Position numbers and translations under genes: made by a program. A DNA stretch of 64,000 nt from Dehalococcoidia bacterium (GTDB taxonomy: Bacteria > Chloroflexota > Dehalococcoidia > UBA2979): contig SHYS01000004.1 in the NCBI GenBank assembly GCA_009692685.1, forward strand, positions 124,001-188,000, given 5' to 3'. The notes beneath the pieces are model-generated. The model had not been told where the DNA came from. It searched no databases and saw nothing but the letters and a program-made list of their open reading frames with translations. Below are positions 48,365-55,751 of the stretch, piece by piece; position 1 is the first letter of the stretch, and each line of letters opens with the position of its first letter.

Positions 48365-49204
48365 ATGCACGTCGTTCGCACCATCGAGGAGTTGCGCGCC
48401 GCGCGACGTGAACTACCGGGCCCCGTGGGCTTCGTGCCGACCATGGGCGCCCTGCATCGAGGCCACATGTCACTCGTGGAGGCAGCCCGTGCCGACTGCG
48501 CGTCCGTCATCGCCTCGATCTTCGTGAATCCGACGCAGTTCGGGCCCAACGAGGATCTGGCGCGTTACCCGCGCCCCGAGGAGTCCGATCTCGCGCTGCT
48601 GAAAGGCGCCGGGGTAGCCCTCGTCTTCCTCCCCATCGTCGAGGTGATGTACCCGGAGGGCAGCGTGACCCGCGTGTGCGTGGGCGGGATCACCACGCGG
48701 CTCGAAGGCGCTTCCAGACCAGGGCACTTCGATGGCGTCTCCACCATCGTCAACAAGCTCTTCAACCTCGTGCAGCCAGATCGCGCCTACTTCGGTCAGA
48801 AGGACGCACAGCAGCTCGCCGTCATCCGCCGGATGGTCCGCGACCTCGATCAGCCGCTCGAGGTGGTCGGCTGCCCAACAGTACGCGACGAAGACGGCCT
48901 CGCCCTCTCGTCACGGAACATTTACCTCTCGCCTCAGGAGCGCGCCGAGGCGCTGGCGCTCTCGCGAGGCCTGCGCTGGGCGAAAGCCATGTTCGAGGAC
49001 GGCGTCCGCGATCCCGCGACCCTGCGCAAGCTGGTTGTGGATGAGATCGCGCCCCAGCCGCTCGCCAGCATTGACTACGTCGCCCTCACCGACGCGGTCA
49101 CGCTCGAGGACCTCGACGGCCCGATCACGCGCCACGCGTTGCTGTCTCTCGCCGTCCGCTTCGGCAGCACCCGCCTCATCGATAACGTCGCCCTGGGGGA
49201 GTAA
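48365..49204 (+). CDS. panC: Pantothenate synthetase
   Basis: PanC joins pantoate and beta-alanine with ATP. Motifs: VGFVPTMGALHRGHMSLVEA (nucleotide-binding HxGH), SIFVNPTQFGPNEDLARYPR, FDGVSTIVNKLFNLVQPDRA, YFGQKDAQQLAVIRRMV and ALSSRNIYLSPQERAEALAL (KMSKS-like loop). It is 279 aa, normal length. It starts 15 bases after panB and closes the operon; panE/ketopantoate reductase is not in this window. Confidence 0.97.
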   Translation: MHVVRTIEELRAARRELPGPVGFVPTMGALHRGHMSLVEAARADCASVIASIFVNPTQFGPNEDLARYPRPEESDLALLKGAGVALVFLPIVEVMYPEGSVTRVCVGGITTRLEGASRPGHFDGVSTIVNKLFNLVQPDRAYFGQKDAQQLAVIRRMVRDLDQPLEVVGCPTVRDEDGLALSSRNIYLSPQERAEALALSRGLRWAKAMFEDGVRDPATLRKLVVDEIAPQPLASIDYVALTDAVTLEDLDGPITRHALLSLAVRFGSTRLIDNVALGE

Positions 49205-49332
49205 CCCCCAGGCAGCCCCTTCGAGATGGCCGAGAATCAATGCAACGGCGTGCCACTTCAGCCCGCGGCTCCCGTTACTCTTAATCTCTACTGAGCGGTC
49301 AGACGAGCCAATGCGAACCATCCTCTCCGCTG

Positions 49333-49377
49333 TTGGCAGCGTTTTCCCCCTCTTTGTATAATCATACTTACAAAGAG
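49333..49377 (+). promoter_or_regulatory. Promoter with overlapping operator-like palindrome
   Basis: TTGGCA (49333-49338), an 18-base spacer and a perfect TATAAT (49357-49362). The -10 lies inside a perfect inverted repeat: CTCTTTGTA (49350-49358) and TACAAAGAG (49369-49377) with a ten-base spacer. A repressor bound here would cover the -10 and the transcript start. Confidence 0.65.
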
Positions 49378-49456
49378 AGATTGGTCGGGAGATGCGGCGA
49401 TGACAGTGATTGCGTCGGGATAGCAAACGGATCGGTCGGATGTACGAGCCAGAACG

Positions 49457-49921
49457 TTGCAGGCAGTTAAGAGAATTTGTGGTGGCGCACGGCACTTCCA
49501 GAGTGCGGATGTGCGCACGTACTTAGGGTACAGCGAGAAATCGGAGGAAGGGCACTACATGCACGCAGTACTCTTCCGCTTAAAGAAGGATGGCATCATC
49601 ATGACCGACCTCTCGAGGCGGCGGAACCAGTATCTCTGGATCAAGGATGAGATCGCCCTCGAACGTGAACTGGCACACGCACTGTCAAGACGAGGTAAAG
49701 CACCAGCCCGAGTTGCGACTGCTCCCGACGCCGACCAACCGCTTCCGCCCATCGGTGGGGCACCTCGGCGCGTCGTCTTCCTGGAAGAGCGGGTCGCCGA
49801 GTTAGAAACGGCCTTTATCAAACTCTCGGCTTTCCCCGAAACGCTCTCAACAGAGCTATGTGCCATGCGTGCCGAATTGGTCGGAATTCGAGAACGGCTA
49901 GACGACCTAAACCGCACCTAG
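49457..49921 (+). CDS. Winged-helix-like protein with coiled-coil tail, unknown
   Basis: A 154-residue protein. Residues about 10-65 (SADVRTYLGYSEKSEEGHYM, AVLFRLKKDGIIMTDLSRRR) have the helix, helix and wing rhythm of a small winged-helix DNA-binding domain. Residues about 108-150 (RVAELETAFIKLSAFPETLS to IRERLDDL) look like a coiled coil for oligomerisation. The stretch is noticeably less GC-rich than its surroundings. The TTG start is weak; the frame is open only back to a stop at 49421. It lies downstream of a strong promoter with a palindromic operator, so it may regulate itself. Confidence 0.6.
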   Translation: MQAVKRICGGARHFQSADVRTYLGYSEKSEEGHYMHAVLFRLKKDGIIMTDLSRRRNQYLWIKDEIALERELAHALSRRGKAPARVATAPDADQPLPPIGGAPRRVVFLEERVAELETAFIKLSAFPETLSTELCAMRAELVGIRERLDDLNRT

Positions 49922-50036
49922 AACTAGTTGGTCCGGCAGGCGTCGTGTGGTCGCCTACCTTCGCCAGCGCCCCGCTGTTAGCATGCCTGTGCGACATCAC
50001 TGACATCGATGTAGGCGCGAACCCACGGAGGCTCCT

Positions 50037-50786
50037 GTGTCCGGGCACTCAAAGTGGTCCTCGATCAAGCACAAGAAGGGCGCCATCGACGCCAAGCGTG
50101 GCCAGCTCTTCACCAAGCTCGCCCGTGAGGTGACCATGGCCGCCCGCTCCGGCGGCGGCGACCCCTCGATGAACGCCCGCCTGCGGCTCGCCGTCCTCAA
50201 GGCCAAAGAGGCCAACATGCCAGGTGACAACATCGACCGCGCCATCCAGCGCGGCGCAGGCGGCGGCGAAGCCGACAATCTCGAGGAGATCACCTACGAG
50301 GGCTACGGCCCGGGCGGCACCGCCGTCCTGATCGAGGCCGTCACCGACAACCGCAACCGCACCGTCGCCGATCTCCGCAACGCCTTCTCAAGGGGTGGCG
50401 GCAACCTAGCCGAGGCGGGCGCCGTCGCCTGGCAGTTCGAGATGCGCGGCGTCATCACCGTCGATGCCACCTCGAAGGATCCCGACGAGATCGAGCTGGC
50501 CGCCATCGATGCCGGCGCCGAGGACACCTCCGTCGAGGAGGATACCGTTGAGGTCTACACCCAGCCCGCCTCTCTCGGCGACGTACGGACCGCCCTCGAA
50601 GAGGCCGGCTTCGCCATCGAGAGCGCTGAGGTCGCCAACCAGCCGAAGACCCTGATCGATCTCGATGAAAAGGCCGCGCTGGCAGCGCTGAAGCTCCTTG
50701 AGCGCCTCGACGACCTCGATGACGTGCAGCGCGTCTTCTCGAACGCCAACTTCCCCGCCGAACTCCTCGAGGCGGCTTCCGCTTGA
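50037..50786 (+). CDS. YebC/PmpR-family transcriptional regulator / translation factor
   Basis: A 249-residue YebC-type protein: MSGHSKWSSIKHKKGAIDAK at the N-terminus, LTKLAREVTMAARSGG-type basic helix (FTKLAREVTMAARSGGGDPS), NMPGDNIDRAIQRGAG, and YEGYGPGGTAVLIEAVTDNR followed by NRTVADLRNAF. Family members act as DNA-binding regulators and have been linked to relief of ribosome stalling. GTG 50037 follows GGAGG. It is the first gene of a yebC-ruvC-ruvA block, a very common arrangement. Confidence 0.95.
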   Translation: MSGHSKWSSIKHKKGAIDAKRGQLFTKLAREVTMAARSGGGDPSMNARLRLAVLKAKEANMPGDNIDRAIQRGAGGGEADNLEEITYEGYGPGGTAVLIEAVTDNRNRTVADLRNAFSRGGGNLAEAGAVAWQFEMRGVITVDATSKDPDEIELAAIDAGAEDTSVEEDTVEVYTQPASLGDVRTALEEAGFAIESAEVANQPKTLIDLDEKAALAALKLLERLDDLDDVQRVFSNANFPAELLEAASA

Positions 50787-51304
50787 GCGATGCGTTCGTC
50801 AGCCGGGTGTTCGGCGTCGACCCCGGTCTCGCCACCACCGGGTACGGCATCGTCGACGGCAACGGCACCGAGGCACGCATCGTCGCCGTGGGCACCATCA
50901 AGACCAGCGCCCGCGTACCGAAGGCCGAGCGCCTCGCGCGCCTCTTCGAGGGCATCGGCGCGCTCCTCGAGGAGCACCACCCGGATGCGCTCGCCGTTGA
51001 GCAGCAGTTCGTCGCCGAGAATGTCCGCAGCGCCATGACCATCGGCGAGGCGCGTTCCGCCGCGATCGTCGCCGCCGCCTCACGAGGGCTTCCCGTCTTC
51101 GAGTACCTGCCGAGCGCGATCAAGGAGTCCGTCACCGGCCACGGCGGTGCGCCGAAGGAGCAGGTGCGGCAGATGGTCGCCGTGCACCTCGGCCTGACGC
51201 TCGAGGAGATGCCGGCGTCACTCGACGCCTCGGACGCTCTCGCCGTCGCCCTCACGCGCCTCGCCGACCTCCGCCTCGAGGCCGCGCTCGCCCGCCGAGC
51301 GTGA
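50783..51304 (+). CDS. ruvC: Crossover junction endodeoxyribonuclease RuvC
   Basis: RuvC cuts Holliday junctions. The four acidic catalytic residues appear in VFGVDPGLATTGYGIV (Asp near residue 11), LAVEQQFVAENVRSAMTIGE and LDASDALAVALTRL. The length of 173 aa is normal. TTG 50783 overlaps the YebC stop by four bases. The partner ruvA follows; ruvB is not adjacent. Confidence 0.95.
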   Translation: MSDAFVSRVFGVDPGLATTGYGIVDGNGTEARIVAVGTIKTSARVPKAERLARLFEGIGALLEEHHPDALAVEQQFVAENVRSAMTIGEARSAAIVAAASRGLPVFEYLPSAIKESVTGHGGAPKEQVRQMVAVHLGLTLEEMPASLDASDALAVALTRLADLRLEAALARRA

Positions 51305-51311
51305 TTCGCAG

Positions 51312-51935
51312 GTGATCGCCGGACTCCGGGGCACCCTCGCGCGCTGGGACGAGGCGAGTTCTACACTCTGGCTCGATGTCGCAGGCGTCATCTACGAGGT
51401 GCTGGTGCCTGCGTTCGCCGCCGAGTGGGTGGCAGTGCACGATCCTGGCGCTGAGGTCGCTTTGTATACGTATTATCACGTCAACGAGCGTCAGCCGCGG
51501 CCCGTGCTGATCGGCTTCCCCCGCCTCGCAGAGCGCGAGTTCTTCCGAAAGTTCATCGAAGTCCCTGATGTCGGTCCCGTACGGGCCGTGAGAGCCTTGG
51601 ACAGACCAGTGTCCGAGATCGCACGCGCCATCGAAGGCGGCGATACGAAGGCACTGCAGCAACTGCCCGGAATTGGTGCGCGCACAGCGCAAACCATAAT
51701 CGCGCATCTCCAGGGGAAACTGCTGGAGGAGGCCCTGTTGTCCGACGCAGCCAGCGGCACCACTGCCGGCGCCGAGCCCAGCGTGCGCGACGACGCCGTC
51801 GAGGCGCTTCTCGCCCTCCAGTACGGACGCCGCGAGGCCGAAGCGATGGTCGCCGCTGCCCTTGAGTCGGCGCCTGAGGTCGAGGACCTCGAGACCCTCC
51901 TCCGCGCCGTCCTCAACCAGCGCGTGCGTTCCTGA
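51312..51935 (+). CDS. ruvA: Holliday junction branch migration protein RuvA
   Basis: RuvA tetramers bind Holliday junctions and load the RuvB motor. The 207-residue protein has the OB-fold domain I (MIAGLRGTLARWDEASSTLW, YTYYHVNERQPRPVLIGFPR), the HhH domain II (FIEVPDVGPVRAVRALDRPV, LQQLPGIGARTAQTIIAHLQ) and the C-terminal domain III (DDAVEALLALQYGRREAEAM). Starts at GTG 51312, eight bases after ruvC. Its stop overlaps the start of the next gene (TGATG). Confidence 0.95.
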   Translation: MIAGLRGTLARWDEASSTLWLDVAGVIYEVLVPAFAAEWVAVHDPGAEVALYTYYHVNERQPRPVLIGFPRLAEREFFRKFIEVPDVGPVRAVRALDRPVSEIARAIEGGDTKALQQLPGIGARTAQTIIAHLQGKLLEEALLSDAASGTTAGAEPSVRDDAVEALLALQYGRREAEAMVAAALESAPEVEDLETLLRAVLNQRVRS

Positions 51936-52770
51936 TGTCCGCGTTCGGAGTCTTGAGCTCCATCGGCTATCGAGTCGACACCAGCCTGCGCTGGAGTCGC
52001 GAGCACTGGGCTGCCTCCACGGGCGCACTGGCCTCAGCTGCGTTGCTCACCGTAGCGGGTGCGATGTTCCGACCACGCCCACCGGCGAGCTGGCAGCGGT
52101 TGCTCTCGGCGCCCTGTCCATCGGCCTGGCCGTCGAGCTTGCGCGTACCTCGCGCGCGACGCTGCAACGCGAGCACCGACTGGTCGACCAGGGCGCGACG
52201 CTCCGACTCATGGCTGCGCGCCTGGAGGACATGGCGTGCCTCGATGCAGTCACGGGCATCAATAACCGCCGGGCCCTCACCGACGACCTCACCGCGGAGG
52301 TAAATCGCGCCTCGCGTTACGGCCGCCCGCCCTCGATCTTGCTCATCGACATTGACCACTTCAAGGGCGTGAACAACACCTACGGCCACCAGTTCGACGA
52401 CGCCGTCCTCGCCTCGACGGCCGCGACGTTGGGGCGGACGCTCCGGGCCACCGACTCCGTTGCCAGCTACGGCGGCGAGGAGTTCGTGGTCACCATTCCC
52501 GAGACCAGCCTCGAGGAGGCCGCGATCGCGGCCGAGAAACTCCGCCGTGCTGTCGAGGTCGATACAGTCGCCCTGGGCGACACGAGTACGACTGTCACCA
52601 TCTCGCTGGGTGTGGCATCCCTCGACGGCTCGTTTCAGCCCGCGGCCGAGGCGACCGAGCGCCTGATCGCCAGCGCCGACGCGGCGATGTATGCCGCTAA
52701 GCAGGCCGGCCGCAATCGAGTGGTGACAGAACTCGAGGTGGATGACACAACGGAACGCCTCGCGGCTTAA
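51935..52770 (+). pseudogene. Membrane diguanylate cyclase (GGDEF), apparently frameshifted
   Basis: ATG 51935 overlaps the ruvA stop and opens a frame with one membrane helix (ALASAALLTVAGAMF). The rest of the protein is in the -1 frame from about 52063: a second helix (ELAAVALGALSIGLAVELAR), a linker and a complete GGDEF domain (CLDAVTGINNRRAL, LLIDIDHFKGVNNTYGH, SYGGEEFVVTIP, MYAAKQAGRNRVV) with the inhibitory RxxD site (RATD) five residues before GGEEF. The catalytic residues are intact, so the cyclase would make c-di-GMP if translated. A shorter product from ATG 52210 is possible. The break is a real mutation, a sequence error or a slip site. Confidence 0.75.
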
Positions 52771-52849
52771 CCTTCGCGTAGCGGCGCAAGGCGTTGCGTC
52801 CCCTCGATGGTGCCCTTACCTCGATCCCACCGCCCGGAACCCGTCGCTC

Positions 52850-52855
52850 TATACT
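52850..52855 (+). promoter_or_regulatory. -10 box for uvrB, leaderless type
   Basis: TATACT followed by seven bases and then ATG 52863, with no ribosome site between. Confidence 0.55.
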
Positions 52856-52862
52856 TGAACGC

Positions 52863-54974
52863 ATGAGCGAACCACCGCCCGAGGGCGCCACGCGGCGCTT
52901 TAAGCTCGTCTCCGACTTCAAGCCCACGGGGGACCAGCCGCGCGCCATCGAGGAGCTTGTCGGCGGCCTCGAGGCGGGCCTCACCTTCCAGACGATGCTC
53001 GGCGCCACCGCCACCGGCAAGACATTCACGATGGCCAACATCATCGAGCAGCGCCAGGTGCCCACGCTCGTGCTCGCCCCCAACCGCACGCTTGCCGCGC
53101 AGCTCGCCTCCGAGTTCCGCGAGATGTTCCCCTCGAACGCCGTCGAGTACTTCGTCTCCTACTACGACTACTACCAGCCTGAGGCGTACATCCCTCGCAG
53201 CGACACTTATATCGCCAAGGACGCCGACATCAACGAAGAGATCGACAAGATGCGGCACGCCGCGACGCGCTCTCTCTTCGAGCGCCGCGACGTCCTCATT
53301 GTTGCCTCTGTCTCCTGCATCTACGGCCTCGGTGAGCCGGGCGAGTACCAGAAGTTCGTCCAGCAGCTCTATCGAGGGCGTCACGTCAATCGCGGCTCCG
53401 TCGTCCGCCAGCTCATCGACATGCAGTACGACCGCAACGACATGAGTCTGGTCCGCGGCACCTTCCGCGTGCGCGGTGACTCCCTCACGGTGTTCCCGGC
53501 ATACGAAGAGCTCGCGATCCGCATCGACTTCTTCGGCGATGAGATCGAGCGCATCGTCACCATCGATCCGCTCACCGGCGAGCTGCTGAGTGACACGGAG
53601 CACGTCGCGATCTACCCAGCCAAGCACTTCGTCACCTCGAAGGACCGCCTGGAGTCGGCAGTTGCCGCGATCCAGGCAGAGCTCGAGGCGCGCACCACCG
53701 AACTGCGCGCCGGCGGGCACATCCTCGAGGCCGCGCGCCTCGAGGAGCGCACCCGCTTCGATGTCGAAACGCTTCGCGAGGTCGGCTACTGTTCCGGCAT
53801 CGAGAACTACTCGCGCCACCTCGCTGGTCGCGAGGCGGGCTCGACGCCGTGGACGCTGCTCGACTACTTCCCCGACGACTGGCTCCTCTTTGTCGACGAG
53901 TCGCACATCGCGATCCCCCAGGTCCGAGGGATGTTCTTCGGCGACCGTTCGAGGAAAGAGACGCTGGTCGAGTATGGCTTCCGCCTGCCGAGCGCCCTCG
54001 ACAATCGTCCGCTGAACTTCGATGAGTTCTCCGACCACATCAACCAGGTGATCTTCACCTCGGCCACCCCGGGGCCCTACGAACTCGATGTCTCCGAGCG
54101 CATTGCCGAGCAGGTCATCCGTCCCACGGGCCTCCTCGATCCCGAGATCAGCGTCCGGGAGACGAAGGGCCAGATCGACGACCTGCTCCACGAGGTGCAG
54201 GAGCGCGCCAAGCGCAACGAGCGCGTCCTGATCACCACACTCACCAAGAAGATGGCCGAGGATCTCACAGACTACCTGCAGGAGATGGGCGTCCGCGCCA
54301 TGTACCTGCACTCGGAGATCGACACGCTCCAGCGCGTCGAGATCCTGCGCGATCTGCGCCACGGCGTCTACGACACCATCGTCGGCATCAACCTGCTGCG
54401 TGAAGGCCTCGACCTGCCGGAAGTCTCCCTCGTCTGCATCCTCGACGCCGACAAGGAGGGCTACCTGCGCTCAGGCGGATCGCTCATCCAGACCATCGGC
54501 CGCGCCGCCCGCCACGCCGATGGCAGAGTCATCATGTACGCCGACAACGTCACCGACTCGATGCGTCACGCCATCGATGAGACGAACCGCCGTCGAGGCG
54601 TCCAGGAGGCGTACAACACCGCCCACGGCATCACGCCGCAGGGCATCATCAAGACCATTCGCGACATCACAGACCGCCTCCGAGGCGTCGCCGAGGAGTC
54701 GTCGCCCTACACGGCCGCCTCGGAGCTGCCGAAGGAGGAGCTGGCCCGCCTGATCCGCGAGCTTGAGTCACAGATGAAGGTCGCCGCGCGGGAGCTCGAC
54801 TACGAACGCGCCGCCATCCTGCGCGACCAGATCGTCGACCTCCGCCGCGAGCAGATCCTCGAGAACGACCGCCCCGAGGGCCTCCGCGAGTTCAATCGCT
54901 CCTCAAACACCCGTCCCAGCCAGCGCACCAAGCGCGGCGGCCGCAGTCGTCCCATCCCGCGGAGAAGCGGGTAG
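52863..54974 (+). CDS. uvrB: Excinuclease ABC subunit B
   Basis: UvrB verifies damage and recruits UvrC in nucleotide excision repair. It is 703 aa. Walker A is [16 protein letters not shown] (about residues 45-60), slightly different from the common G-x-TGSGKT. The damage-probing beta-hairpin is [20 protein letters not shown] (about 97-116). Helicase motifs: [20 protein letters not shown] and [18 protein letters not shown]. The C-terminal UVR motif ([20 protein letters not shown], about 640-659) binds UvrC. ATG 52863 follows a TATACT box by seven bases. Confidence 0.97.
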   Translation: MSEPPPEGATRRFKLVSDFKPTGDQPRAIEELVGGLEAGLTFQTMLGATATGKTFTMANIIEQRQVPTLVLAPNRTLAAQLASEFREMFPSNAVEYFVSYYDYYQPEAYIPRSDTYIAKDADINEEIDKMRHAATRSLFERRDVLIVASVSCIYGLGEPGEYQKFVQQLYRGRHVNRGSVVRQLIDMQYDRNDMSLVRGTFRVRGDSLTVFPAYEELAIRIDFFGDEIERIVTIDPLTGELLSDTEHVAIYPAKHFVTSKDRLESAVAAIQAELEARTTELRAGGHILEAARLEERTRFDVETLREVGYCSGIENYSRHLAGREAGSTPWTLLDYFPDDWLLFVDESHIAIPQVRGMFFGDRSRKETLVEYGFRLPSALDNRPLNFDEFSDHINQVIFTSATPGPYELDVSERIAEQVIRPTGLLDPEISVRETKGQIDDLLHEVQERAKRNERVLITTLTKKMAEDLTDYLQEMGVRAMYLHSEIDTLQRVEILRDLRHGVYDTIVGINLLREGLDLPEVSLVCILDADKEGYLRSGGSLIQTIGRAARHADGRVIMYADNVTDSMRHAIDETNRRRGVQEAYNTAHGITPQGIIKTIRDITDRLRGVAEESSPYTAASELPKEELARLIRELESQMKVAARELDYERAAILRDQIVDLRREQILENDRPEGLREFNRSSNTRPSQRTKRGGRSRPIPRRSG

Positions 54975-55012
54975 GCGACGGAGGAGCGTGCTTCAGGGCT
55001 AGGAGCATATCG

Positions 55013-55240
55013 ATGGCAAACATGAACACGAGAGCGATGACCGTCGAGGCGCAAACCTACGCAGATGAGCGCACGATGCGTTTCGGACTCGTCGAGTCAA
55101 CCCCGGTCGGCAGTGACATTGAGCAGGATCTGTTGGCCGTGGCGCGTGCTATTGGACACGGCGGGCTGTTCATGGTGGCTTTGGTTAAACAGAGCGAGGA
55201 ATTGTGCGGCGGAATCCGGGTGCCTGTCAGACTCGAATAA
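55013..55240 (+). CDS. Possible small protein (75 aa), unknown
   Basis: An ORF with AGGAGC upstream of the ATG and a moderately plausible composition (RTMRFGLVESTPVGSDIEQD, LLAVARAIGHGGLFMVALVK). It contains no motif and lies at the edge of a gene-poor, lower-GC stretch. It may be a genuine small gene or a remnant; only the ribosome site supports it. Confidence 0.35.
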   Translation: MANMNTRAMTVEAQTYADERTMRFGLVESTPVGSDIEQDLLAVARAIGHGGLFMVALVKQSEELCGGIRVPVRLE

Positions 55241-55363
55241 GCTACCAGACGCGAACTTGTCCAGCGCGACTTGGTTATCCCGGTGCGTTAATCGCGCGGA
55301 CGTCGGGCTCGCATCGAGGCGGCGCGCACCGTCCGCGTAGGGGCGCGAACCACCGCCTTTCCA

Positions 55364-55392
55364 CGTTCGTGGTGAGCCTGTCGAACCACGAG
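55364..55392. repeat. REP-like palindromic element
   Basis: CGTTCGTGGTGAGCCTGTCG followed by AACCACGAG: CGTGGT and ACCACG form the stem. It resembles a palindromic REP sequence seen in intergenic regions of many unrelated high-GC genomes. I noticed only this copy in the window. Confidence 0.55.
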
Positions 55393-55405
55393 CCAACCTT
55401 ACATT

Positions 55406-55434
55406 CACCACGCGGGCCATCGAGCCGCGTGGTG
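55406..55434. repeat. Perfect 10-bp inverted repeat
   Basis: CACCACGCGG (55406-55415) pairs with CCGCGTGGTG (55425-55434) around a nine-base loop, 14 bases after the REP-like element. It could be a terminator or part of the same element. Confidence 0.65.
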
Positions 55435-55751
55435 CCATTCTCGATGTACCCACCAGCAAGCAGGCCCCGTGTGAGCGTGGCCTGTTACGTGGGACGTGCC
55501 TGAGAAAGGAGCGCCCGGCCACGCCCTTATCGAGGTGGAACAGGCGGGGGAGCGGCCCGAGCCGGCGGGCTCACCGTCGAGGGCGGTTGGAGCGCGGCTA
55601 CGGAGCGGGGCGCGAACCGGACGTGGGGAGTGAGCTCAACCCTGTGTCGTGAGACCTCGAAGACCTTCGGCGGGGCGCTGCGTCGCTGCTGTGTCCAACG
55701 GCTGACCATCCAGTCCGAAGCAACCTCGCTGCCTCTCGGCCTGTACACGCA

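Larger units (their letters stand above)
55241..55751. other. Gene-poor intergenic stretch with palindromes
   Basis: About 510 bases separate the small ORF from ftsK. Open frames here look non-coding. It contains a REP-like palindrome and a perfect hairpin close together. I see no tRNA or other RNA gene. Confidence 0.6.

Noticed and set aside
49411..49423. Tiny ORF (MTVIASG) upstream of the winged-helix gene
   Set aside because: Only seven codons with a weak ribosome site; nothing distinguishes it from chance.
55097..55522. Reverse 141-codon and forward 99-codon ORFs in the stretch before ftsK
   Set aside because: Their translations run through the REP-like palindrome and the second hairpin, giving the kind of peptide such elements produce in many genomes; no ribosome site or family.
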